Below are positions 1-6,247 of a DNA stretch of 6,247 nt, one piece after another. Below the pieces are notes generated by a model. That model did not search any database. It was not told the origin of the DNA and was given only the letters and a program-made list of their open reading frames with translations. How positions within the stretch are numbered: position 1 is the first letter of the stretch; each line of letters starts with the position of its first letter. The stretch spans positions 1 to 6,247 of the forward strand of contig DOZP01000109.1 in NCBI GenBank assembly GCA_003517945.1, given 5' to 3'. The position numbers and the translations under genes are program-made. This stretch comes from Porphyromonadaceae bacterium. GTDB taxonomy: Bacteria > Bacteroidota > Bacteroidia > Bacteroidales > Tannerellaceae.

Positions 1-105
1 GATTATTCAGTGAACCCTATTTAATCGCACTTTTCGGGATAAATAAATCGTACGGTAATCATGCGATGCGGGAAATGTAATTTGTAGATATATGCTGTTT
101 AGCTA

Positions 106-1203
106 TTATTGCGGTACAAATGTCCAATGTCCTGTCTTATCAGAGCCAACACGCGAAAGGTATCCTTTCTCTTTTAGCTTCTTAATATTGTTTTCTATGG
201 CTGTTCTTGATACAGAAAGGCGTTTTGCCATTTCTACTATTGTAATTTTGTTGTCAGATTCTATCAATTCGAGTATTTTCTGTTGATTCTTATTTAATTT
301 TACACCCAACTTTTTGATATCATTTATGTCTGACAAGTTGGTTGTATCCTTGTTTACACCCAACTTATTGGTGTCATTTGCAGGAGCAATAAAACGAATA
401 TGCAATTCTCTGTTTTTCAATATGTTATTTGCTCCAAAGAGTAAATTTTCAAAGAAACGATTCAGATACTCCATGGTCGCATAGACATTCTTTGTATGAT
501 TGTTGTAGTTGGCCCTCACAAGCGCATTGCGGAAATACCAGCTATGGTTGGCAAACGGTTCGTTCTCGACTTTGAATCCAAAAGTTCGCAGGTATTTAAT
601 GGTAAAAACTGCTGTTGTACGTGTGTTCCCTTCTCCAAATGCATGAATTTGCCATAGCCCTGATATAAATTTAGCGATATGTTCTATCTGCTCCTGCTTT
701 GTCAATCCTTTATAGCTGAAATTTTTTTCTTCCCTAAAATCGTATTCAAGTGTTTCCCGTATTAGCGGAGCAGAAGCGTAAAACACGGTTTCGCCGTCTA
801 ACACCCATTCTGGTTTGGTGATATTGTAATCACGGATTTTTCCTGCAAATTTGTAAATTCCGCTGAAAAGCCGTCGGTGAATGCCAATATACTCGGTTGG
901 TGAGAATGAAAATGTTTTTTCGGATAATATTTCGGCTATTCTTGCGGAAACTTTGTCGGCTTCTTCTGTACGGTCATCTATGTTATCCTGTCGTGAAAGT
1001 TGCGTTTTATAATAAGTGTCAATGCGATCTCTTACCTCATTGAAAGTGATATCACCTTCGATATTCTGCTTGGCTATTTCAATTAGATAGGCAGAAGGCG
1101 TTAGGCCATCCACCTGCTGCAAGCCGGTTGCCGTTTGCCAGATAATCCCTTTTTCTTTTCTATCGGGTTCTCCTTGCCTTATATATTCTTCAAAATCGTT
1201 CAT
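106..1203 (-). CDS. Fic-domain protein with VbhA-like N-terminus and C-terminal winged helix
   Basis: This is a 365-aa, probably cytoplasmic enzyme of the Fic family, whose members usually transfer AMP or another phosphate-containing group from a nucleotide to a protein hydroxyl. Residues 20-66 (GLQQVDGLTPSAYL, then NIEGDIT) resemble the VbhA antitoxin fold fused in cis. A Fic core spans about 95-255, with a flap near 138-148 (ETVFYASAPLI) and the motif HAFGEGNTRTTA at 187-198. His187, Glu191, Asn193 and Arg195 are in place, but the consensus HPFx(D/E)GN(G/K)RxxR has Ala for Pro, Thr for the second Gly, and Ala for the final Arg. After a linker carrying a duplicated segment (276-303), residues 304-365 form a winged helix (ITIVEMAKRLSVSRTAIENNIKKL). 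I chose the ATG at 1203 because family members begin near MNxFEEYIRQGEP; an ATG at 1239 would add 12 atypical residues. The gene is visibly more AT-rich than the upstream transporter genes. The biochemical target is unknown. The family call is secure; the catalytic activity is inferred. Confidence 0.93.
   Translation of the reverse strand: MNDFEEYIRQGEPDRKEKGIIWQTATGLQQVDGLTPSAYLIEIAKQNIEGDITFNEVRDRIDTYYKTQLSRQDNIDDRTEEADKVSARIAEILSEKTFSFSPTEYIGIHRRLFSGIYKFAGKIRDYNITKPEWVLDGETVFYASAPLIRETLEYDFREEKNFSYKGLTKQEQIEHIAKFISGLWQIHAFGEGNTRTTAVFTIKYLRTFGFKVENEPFANHSWYFRNALVRANYNNHTKNVYATMEYLNRFFENLLFGANNILKNRELHIRFIAPANDTNKLGVNKDTTNLSDINDIKKLGVKLNKNQQKILELIESDNKITIVEMAKRLSVSRTAIENNIKKLKEKGYLSRVGSDKTGHWTFVPQ
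299..379. repeat. Diverged in-frame tandem duplication (54-nt period) in the Fic linker
   Basis: Bases 299-325 and 353-379 match at 24 of 27 positions, including a shared 14-mer (tttacacccaactt), exactly 54 nt (18 codons) apart. In protein terms, NDTNKLGVN at 276 recurs as NDIKKLGVK at 294, between the Fic core and the winged helix. The likely origin is replication slippage in a flexible linker, and the duplication keeps the frame. Confidence 0.7.
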
Positions 1204-1207
1204 ATCA

Positions 1208-1273
1208 TTATGATTTTTGCAGCATCCAACCTGCCACATTCAGCTTCCGTATTCCATCATAAACAGGGTTCAT
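1208..1273 (-). CDS. Possible 21-aa leader or small protein upstream of fic
   Basis: A short frame starts at an ATG (1273-1271), reads MNPVYDG at its start and GWMLQKS at its end, and stops with TAA at 1208-1210, leaving only 4 nt before the fic ATG. The spacing suggests translational coupling or a leader peptide. The ATG would lie about 40 nt downstream of the transcription start predicted from the -7 element at 1319-1326. The same frame stays open upstream to about 1333, so the ORF could also be the tail of a decayed gene. I recognise no family, there is no signal peptide or membrane segment, and the length is compatible with chance. It is listed because of its position only. Confidence 0.22.
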   Translation of the reverse strand: MNPVYDGIRKLNVAGWMLQKS

Positions 1274-1309
1274 GTCAATGTCGGTTGTATGCAGGTATTT
1301 GGGATTGGA

Positions 1310-1325
1310 ATCTTTTGACAAAGAT
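1310..1325. promoter_or_regulatory. Possible operator dyad at the fic promoter
   Basis: A perfect inverted repeat (ATCTTT, 4-nt spacer TGAC, AAAGAT) overlaps the presumed -7 element and transcription start of fic. A symmetric site here could bind a dimeric winged-helix repressor, and fic itself encodes a C-terminal winged helix. The arms are only 6 bp and partly coincide with the -7 consensus, so chance is a real alternative. Confidence 0.25.
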
Positions 1326-1326
1326 A
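1319..1326 (-). promoter_or_regulatory. Bacteroides-type -7 element, presumed fic promoter
   Basis: On the minus strand these bases read TATCTTTG, an exact match to the Bacteroidota sigma-ABfr -7 consensus TAnnTTTG. Transcription would start near 1312 and give a leader of about 110 nt before the fic ATG. The expected -33 TTTG, about 20 nt upstream, is not evident (the sequence there is CCACTG), so this would be a weak or activator-dependent promoter, or a chance match. Confidence 0.38.
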
Positions 1327-1435
1327 CAACAAATTAATGAGTCCTCAGTGGTAATAGCTACTTTTATTTCTCTTTCTCACACTACAACATGTCTGTATTA
1401 TTCACCATCTTACATAATGTATAAATATCATATAG

Positions 1436-1483
1436 AATAAAAGAGCGTCAAAAGACCGAATTTAAAATAGAGCCTTTTGATGC
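1436..1483 (-). terminator. Probable Rho-independent terminator of the susCD operon
   Basis: Arms at 1474-1483 and 1445-1454 pair over 10 positions (GCATCAAAAG with CTTTTGACGC in minus-strand reading) with one A-C mismatch, and weaker pairs extend inward. The minus-strand transcript continues directly into a U-rich stretch (UCUUUUAUU, 1444-1436). The hairpin begins 22 nt after the SusD stop codon. The loop is long and the stem AT-rich, so efficiency is uncertain. It separates susCD from fic, which lies on the same strand. Confidence 0.55.
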
Positions 1484-1505
1484 ACTTAACTATTTGTTGG
1501 ATCGA

Positions 1506-2990
1506 TTAATATCCCGGATTTTGGATTACTTTGCCTTTGCCTTCATTAATTGCAGTCTGGGGAAGAGGCATCAAAACAAATTCATCTTTGGTGGTTGCCG
1601 ATTCTTTATAGATTCTTGCGTATTCAATGTATTTTCCGTGACGGATCAGGTCGCTCCGGCGAAGTCCTTCAAACCAGAATTCCTGTCCGCGGTTTACTAA
1701 CATTTTATCAAGAAAATCGTCCGCACTACTGAAATCGGACAGGGTGTACGGAGTGATTCCCGCCCGTTCACGGATTGTATTTAACAAATCAACAGCCTCC
1801 TGCGTTACGGCGTTATTTTTGCGGACAATCACTTCCGAAAGTGATGTTAAAACTTCCGCATAACGGTATACAATCCAGTCGACCTGACTTTCTTCGCCGG
1901 TTGCTGCAGGATCTTCTCCGTATTTGACGGGCAAAGCTCCCTTGATTAATACGGTTCCCGGATTTTCTTTGTTGTAAAGCACATGATCCGTGCCGGTAAA
2001 TTCACCGACCAGGACTTCCAGGCGTTTGTCTTCTTTATCAAACGTATCATAGAATGCCCATGGCACGCGATACCCTCCCCATTTCTGGATACTTGTGTTT
2101 TTAGTCGGATACTGGCTGGAAAGTACGTGGGCGAGCCAAAGCTGTTTGTTGACGGCACGGCTGCATTGAGCCGCCCAGATTATTTCTTCATTCTTTTCAT
2201 TTTCAAGTGTAAAGATGTCTTTATATTCGGGAACCAAACCGTAGCCATATTCCGGTTTCATTAGTTCGCGGGCGCACTCTTCCGCCTTCGACCAATTTTT
2301 CTCATGCATATACAATTTCATTAATACCGTATAACAGAGGCCTTTTGTGAAGCGTCCGTAATTAACATCCGATGCGGCGTAATTAGCCGGCAGCGCCTTG
2401 ATTGCTTCGTTTAATTCTGTTTCGATGTAGGATACCATCCATTCGTTGGTCGGACGTTCTATAATCTCTTCCTGCAACGGATTTTGTAACTGCTCAAGCG
2501 TCGCGATCTGTATCGGGCCGTACAGGTCATAGAGTAAATATGCCAACCAGCCGCGGGCGCAACGTAATTCCGCAATAAGCCGGTTTTTGGTACTTTCCTG
2601 CATCTCGACCGGCGTGATGCGTTCAATCGTTAGGGTCATTTTACTGATATCTCTCAAATGGTCTTTGTAAAATTTAATTACACCGGTAGAATTAGATGTA
2701 AAATTCTGATAAAGGACATCAGGCCATACGGCATCATTCCATTGGCATTCGCCAAGGTCGGTACTCATTTCCGTAATTATTTGTATACCACCCTGAGCGG
2801 TTGAAAATATACCACTGTAATAATGAGAACGGAACGTACTGTATGCCGCGGAAGTGACGAGCGCTTCCGCATCTTTTTCATTTACGGGAAAAATGCCCGG
2901 ATTGATGGTGTCGTACATTTCGGACTCCAGGTTCGTACAGGAGCCGAAAAAAGCGATAGCTGCAATGACTGTATATATAATCTTTTTCAT
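1506..2990 (-). CDS. SusD/RagB-family outer-membrane lipoprotein
   Basis: This 494-aa surface lipoprotein is the substrate-capturing lid of a SusC-type transporter. A short lipoprotein signal peptide (MKKIIYTVIAAIAF) ends in FGSC, making Cys18 the lipidated residue; acidic residues follow (TNLESE), as in Bacteroidota surface export signals. The SusD N-terminal domain includes LRCARGWLAYLLYDLYG at about 143-158, and TPR-like helices follow at about 212-245 (YGRFTKGLCYTVLMKLYMHEK). The RagB/SusD C-terminal part shows VYRYAEVLTSLSEV (374-387), NTIRERAGI (404-412), RGQEFWFEGLRRSDLIRHG (434-452), MPLPQTAI (474-481) and the terminal NPGY. I chose the ATG at 2990 because it puts the signal peptide at the N-terminus; the upstream ATG at 3041 would add 17 residues and overlap susC. 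No Shine-Dalgarno is seen in the 28-nt gap after susC, which is normal in this phylum. Length is typical and the gene intact. The ligand cannot be told from the sequence. Confidence 0.96.
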   Translation of the reverse strand: MKKIIYTVIAAIAFFGSCTNLESEMYDTINPGIFPVNEKDAEALVTSAAYSTFRSHYYSGIFSTAQGGIQIITEMSTDLGECQWNDAVWPDVLYQNFTSNSTGVIKFYKDHLRDISKMTLTIERITPVEMQESTKNRLIAELRCARGWLAYLLYDLYGPIQIATLEQLQNPLQEEIIERPTNEWMVSYIETELNEAIKALPANYAASDVNYGRFTKGLCYTVLMKLYMHEKNWSKAEECARELMKPEYGYGLVPEYKDIFTLENEKNEEIIWAAQCSRAVNKQLWLAHVLSSQYPTKNTSIQKWGGYRVPWAFYDTFDKEDKRLEVLVGEFTGTDHVLYNKENPGTVLIKGALPVKYGEDPAATGEESQVDWIVYRYAEVLTSLSEVIVRKNNAVTQEAVDLLNTIRERAGITPYTLSDFSSADDFLDKMLVNRGQEFWFEGLRRSDLIRHGKYIEYARIYKESATTKDEFVLMPLPQTAINEGKGKVIQNPGY

Positions 2991-3018
2991 ACGATAAATT
3001 ATTTTAAAGGTAGGTGTA

Positions 3019-6000
3019 TTAAAATGTAACATCCAGGCCAAAGCTGAAACTTCTCACGTTCGGATATGCCCAGACGGAACCATCCGTTTCAGGGTCGAGG
3101 CCTTTGTAGTTTGTAAGCACAAACGGGTTATTTACATCGAAATAAACGCGCAGGTTGGAAAAGATATGATTGACTTTGTTCCCGGGTATCGTATAGCCCA
3201 ACGTTATGTTCCGGCAACGCATAAACCAAATATCTTCAATGTAATAATCTCCATACCCCCATGTGCTTCTGTCCTGGAAATATCCCGGGCGGGTAGCTTG
3301 CTGATTATCGTGTGTCCATACGTCTTTGGCCGAAACGGGCATGTTATATCCTCTGTACATATTGACGATTCCGGTCATGCCATCCGCGCCTACCAGCCAC
3401 CTGTCATAGTAAGAACCGTAATTTAATTTGTTGAATTGCCCGTAAAAATAGATGTTCAGGTCAAAATTTTTATAACGGAAGGTATTGTTCAATCCTAACA
3501 GGAATCCCGGATCTTCATTTCCGTAAAAAACTTTGTCGGCGTCGTCCAGTTTTCCGTCCGGAACGCCTGTTTTTAGTTGTTTTCCGTTTGCGTCAACTTT
3601 TATAGAACCGTCGGCATTATAGTCGAAACCATCGATATCTTTGATTTTGACCTGTCCGGGAAGGGAGCCGGGCATGTGTGCGATGGTTTCGCCGGCCTGG
3701 ATAATACCGTCGGACAGGTATCCGTAAGTGCCTCGCAGCGGTGCATGGTAGATTGAATAAGCGGCGGGAATCCACGTAGCGGCTCTTTCTTTCCATTTGT
3801 CGCGGTAGAGTGAGAAGGTGAAATCGGTATTCCAACTAAAATCGCGGCGGTTGAAGTTCACGGTGTTAAGCGTTAATTCGAATCCCTTGCTTTGTGTGTC
3901 GCCGATATTGGCGTGCAACGATGAAACTTCGTGATAAGACAGCAGGCTGCGCGTACTTAATTGTCCGATCACGGTTTTATCAAAATATTCCAGTGTCAGG
4001 TTTATTTTGTTTTTCAGGAAACCTGCGTCCAACCCGAAGTTCCATTCGCGGGTTGTCTCCCATTTGATATCCGGGTTCGCCATCTGGTTCAGGTAAACGC
4101 CTTTATATTCGATATCTCCGAATTCATTGTTATTTCCCACGACGTAATAACTGATGGCGCGGTTTCCGATATTGGAGTTTCCGGTTTCTCCATAGCTGGC
4201 GCGGAGTTTTCCGTTGGATAAGACATCATTCAGGGATTTCATGAAGGCTTCGTCGGAGAATCTCCATCCCAGGGCGACAGACGGAAAATAGCCCCAGCGG
4301 TTGTTTTTGGCGAAGTTCGAAGCGCCGTCGGCTCTGAATGTTGCGGTCAGCAGGTAGCGGTCTCTGAACGAATAGTTGATACGGCCGAAAAAGGATGCCA
4401 TTTCATTTTTTGTTCTGGAAGATCCGACAGATGGTTTGGGAGCGGCTCCGGCTCCTATATTGTGGTAAAGAAAACCGTCTATCAGGAATTGATTGTTAGA
4501 CATCGACATTTCTTCATGCACGAACGACTGAAATGAATAGCCTCCTACCACATTGAAGTTATGCTCTTTGAATTTTTTTAAATAGCTGGCTGTTAGTTCC
4601 ATCAGGTAATCGGAGTCGTCAGCCTGGGCAATATCGGCTTTTCCTCCCTCTTTTTGGCCGTACAGCGTGGTCTTTGGCAGGTAAGCTCCACGTTTCTGAT
4701 AATTCCGGTCAATACCGAAATTGCTTTTTAAAATGAGATCTTTAACGGGCTCTACTTCAATAAAAGCAGTCGCCAATACCCGTTCTTTGGTGGTTTCGTC
4801 CGTAATTTCCAGTAAAGATACCGGATTGGGAAGAAAAGCCGCCTCTGTGTTGAGGGTATAGTTGCCCTGTTCGTCTTTTATGGCAAGGATCGGACTGAAT
4901 TGTGCGGCCGAGACGGGTAATGATGCATTTTCATTTTGGCCGATACCCAGCGGGATGTTGTCGTATTTATTTCTGGATAGCGTCAGATTAATCCCTGTCT
5001 TGACATATTTACTTACCTGTTGTTCAAAATTGGCGCGTCCGGTAAAGCGTTGCAACGCGTTTTCTTTGATAACTCCTTCCTGATTAAAGAAGTTACCGGA
5101 AATCATGTATTTTGTATGTTCGGTACCTCCGGAGATGGAAACGTTGTGTTGTGTCTGAAAGCCGTCCCGGGTAACTGCGTCAAACCAATCCGTGTTATGG
5201 GCCGGATTGGCAATTTGTTGATCCGGATACCTGGGCGTATACGCCGGTGCGCCGGCTTCGCTTGCTCCTCCGTATACGCCGATCTTGTTCGTACGCATCC
5301 ATTCTTCTCTGGCATAACGGTTGGATTCGGTCATGAATCCCGTTGCGTTCAGCATTTCGTATTTTTTTGACATGGTCTGAACGGTGGCTGTTCCGGAATA
5401 TTTTACTTGCGGGGCCCCGGTCTTGCCTTTTTTGGTCGTAATAATAATAACGCCGTTTCCCGCCCGCGCGCCGTAAATAGCGGTAGAACTTGCGTCTTTC
5501 AGCACTTCAATCGATTCGATATCATTCGGATTGATGGATGCCAGCAGGTTATCCGTGTTTCCCGCGTTGTATTTTCCTGCACTTAAACTGCCGGTGTTGC
5601 TTATCGGAAAGCCGTCGATAATAATCAACGGGTCATTTCCGGCCGCGTCGGACGATGCGGCGCCGCGGATTCTGAACCGGGATTCGCCGCCCGGCTGTGC
5701 ACTGATCGTATTTACCTGAAATCCTGCGGCTTTACCGGCCAGTGCATGGCTGATGGTCGATACGGTTCCGACCGGGGTATCGTCCATCTTGACTGACGAA
5801 ATGGCGCCTGTCAGATCTCTTTTCTTTTGTACGCCGTACCCTACGACTACCACCTCTTCTAAAAGTTGTGTATTTTCGGATAATGTAACATTGACGGTTG
5901 TTTTTTCCGTTACGGATACATGCTGTGGCATATATCCGATATAGGAGATTTCCAGTGTCGCATTTTCCGCAACACTTAGCGTGAACTTGCCGTCGATATC

Positions 6001-6247
6001 GGTTGTCGTACCGTTTGTTGTGCCTTTTTCAATCACATTCGCGCCGGCAACGGGATCTCCGTAATTGTCGATGATCGTACCTGTTACGGTTTTTTGCTGT
6101 TGTGAAATTTCATTCGATTTACCTCCTTTTTCAAAGAGATAGATCTTTCCGTTTTTAACTTCATAGTCCAGGTGGGTGCCGGCAATGATTTTATCCAGCG
6201 CCAGATTCAGTTCCGCATTGGTGAGGTCAATATCAAGACGCCTGTCT
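3019..6247 (-). CDS. SusC/RagA-family TonB-dependent transporter with STN domain, 5'-partial
   Basis: This outer-membrane barrel imports a ligand, using TonB energy, together with the SusD encoded just downstream. The visible part is 1075 aa and the frame stays open to the window edge, so the signal peptide and start of the STN domain are missing. Numbering from the first complete codon, residues 1-38 are the end of an STN (secretin/TonB N-terminal) domain (NAELNLALDKIIAGT, then YEVKNGKIYL). Residues 53-130 form a carboxypeptidase-regulatory-like domain (VTGTIIDNYGDPVAGANV, then GYMPQHVSV), and the TonB box EEVVVVGYG is at 130-138. The plug follows to about 275, with the SusC signatures NPNDIESIEVLKDAS and AIYGARAGNGVIIITTKKG. 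The 22-strand-type barrel ends in SFGLDVTF with the expected terminal Phe. A GTG at 6036 is an internal valine of the second domain, not a start. The STN domain implies ligand-dependent signalling to a FecR-like anti-sigma factor; this is inferred, since no such gene is in view. A ligand cannot be assigned. Confidence 0.96.
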   Translation of the reverse strand, partial: DRRLDIDLTNAELNLALDKIIAGTHLDYEVKNGKIYLFEKGGKSNEISQQQKTVTGTIIDNYGDPVAGANVIEKGTTNGTTTDIDGKFTLSVAENATLEISYIGYMPQHVSVTEKTTVNVTLSENTQLLEEVVVVGYGVQKKRDLTGAISSVKMDDTPVGTVSTISHALAGKAAGFQVNTISAQPGGESRFRIRGAASSDAAGNDPLIIIDGFPISNTGSLSAGKYNAGNTDNLLASINPNDIESIEVLKDASSTAIYGARAGNGVIIITTKKGKTGAPQVKYSGTATVQTMSKKYEMLNATGFMTESNRYAREEWMRTNKIGVYGGASEAGAPAYTPRYPDQQIANPAHNTDWFDAVTRDGFQTQHNVSISGGTEHTKYMISGNFFNQEGVIKENALQRFTGRANFEQQVSKYVKTGINLTLSRNKYDNIPLGIGQNENASLPVSAAQFSPILAIKDEQGNYTLNTEAAFLPNPVSLLEITDETTKERVLATAFIEVEPVKDLILKSNFGIDRNYQKRGAYLPKTTLYGQKEGGKADIAQADDSDYLMELTASYLKKFKEHNFNVVGGYSFQSFVHEEMSMSNNQFLIDGFLYHNIGAGAAPKPSVGSSRTKNEMASFFGRINYSFRDRYLLTATFRADGASNFAKNNRWGYFPSVALGWRFSDEAFMKSLNDVLSNGKLRASYGETGNSNIGNRAISYYVVGNNNEFGDIEYKGVYLNQMANPDIKWETTREWNFGLDAGFLKNKINLTLEYFDKTVIGQLSTRSLLSYHEVSSLHANIGDTQSKGFELTLNTVNFNRRDFSWNTDFTFSLYRDKWKERAATWIPAAYSIYHAPLRGTYGYLSDGIIQAGETIAHMPGSLPGQVKIKDIDGFDYNADGSIKVDANGKQLKTGVPDGKLDDADKVFYGNEDPGFLLGLNNTFRYKNFDLNIYFYGQFNKLNYGSYYDRWLVGADGMTGIVNMYRGYNMPVSAKDVWTHDNQQATRPGYFQDRSTWGYGDYYIEDIWFMRCRNITLGYTIPGNKVNHIFSNLRVYFDVNNPFVLTNYKGLDPETDGSVWAYPNVRSFSFGLDVTF

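Noticed and set aside
24..67. ATCGCA/TGCGAT inverted repeat downstream of fic as a terminator
   Set aside because: The arms are only 6 bp with a 32-nt loop and no U tract follows on the minus strand.
3..80. 25-codon plus-strand frame open from the left edge (begins LFSEPYL, ends AMREM, stop at 78-80), possibly the 3' end of a gene convergent with fic
   Set aside because: An open stretch this short is common by chance and I recognise no family signature; sequence left of the window would decide it.
1204..1239. 12-residue N-terminal extension of the Fic protein from the ATG at 1239
   Set aside because: The extension (MWQVGCCKNHND) is unlike the family, whose members start near MNxFEEYIRQGEP; the ATG at 1203 fits better.
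1135..1440. 101-codon plus-strand ORF antisense to the fic 5' end and spacer
   Set aside because: It is antisense to the well-supported fic N-terminus, has low-complexity hydrophobic content with no recognisable domain, and reads through the AT-rich spacer.
2991..3041. 17-residue N-terminal extension of SusD from the ATG at 3041
   Set aside because: It would bury the lipoprotein signal peptide and overlap the susC 3' end; the ATG at 2990 gives a normal lipoprotein start.
5235..5280. Palindrome GCGTATACGC with a second CGTATACG copy 36 nt away as a regulatory or recombination site
   Set aside because: It lies deep inside the susC coding sequence and is explained by codons for the GGVYG and PAYTPR peptides.
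6034..6036. GTG at 6036 as the start of SusC
   Set aside because: The same frame runs without a stop to the window edge and encodes the front of the carboxypeptidase-like domain and part of an STN domain, so this GTG is an internal Val.
1..6247. tRNA or rRNA genes, CRISPR arrays, insertion sequences, riboswitches
   Set aside because: None was seen on reading both strands: no regularly spaced repeats, no transposase frame, no cloverleaf in the spacers.

Overview
The window looks like a Bacteroidota (Bacteroidales-type) chromosome. The evidence is a SusC/SusD outer-membrane uptake pair, a SusC with an STN domain and a carboxypeptidase-regulatory-like domain ahead of the plug, a lipoprotein SusD ending in the usual NPGY, and start sites without Shine-Dalgarno sequences. 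All credible genes lie on the minus strand, so the biological order runs from high to low coordinates.

Layout in that order: (1) a SusC-family TonB-dependent transporter that enters from the right edge without its N-terminus (6247 to 3019); (2) 28 nt later, a SusD-family surface lipoprotein (2990 to 1506); (3) a hairpin followed by a U-rich tract about 20 nt past the susD stop, probably the operon terminator; (4) a roughly 300-nt AT-rich spacer with a Bacteroides-type -7 element, an overlapping 6-bp dyad and a possible 21-codon leader ORF that stops 4 nt before the next gene; (5) a Fic-family protein with an N-terminal VbhA-like antitoxin segment, a Fic core and a C-terminal winged helix (1203 to 106); (6) about 105 nt at the left edge with nothing I can assign. 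The spacer between about 1330 and 1435 shows no further signal.

SusC and SusD would form one nutrient importer: SusD is the surface lid that captures the ligand and SusC is the TonB-powered barrel. The STN domain suggests that SusC also signals ligand presence to a FecR-type anti-sigma factor and ECF sigma factor, which would lie outside the window. No glycosidase, protease or other substrate-defining enzyme is visible, so the ligand is unknown. The Fic gene appears to be a separate, self-contained unit of more AT-rich composition.

I found no clearly new multi-gene system. The points most worth checking are the non-canonical Fic active site paired with a degenerate inhibitory helix, the dyad on the presumed fic promoter (a candidate operator for its own winged helix), the tiny ORF abutting fic, and the tandem duplication in the Fic linker.
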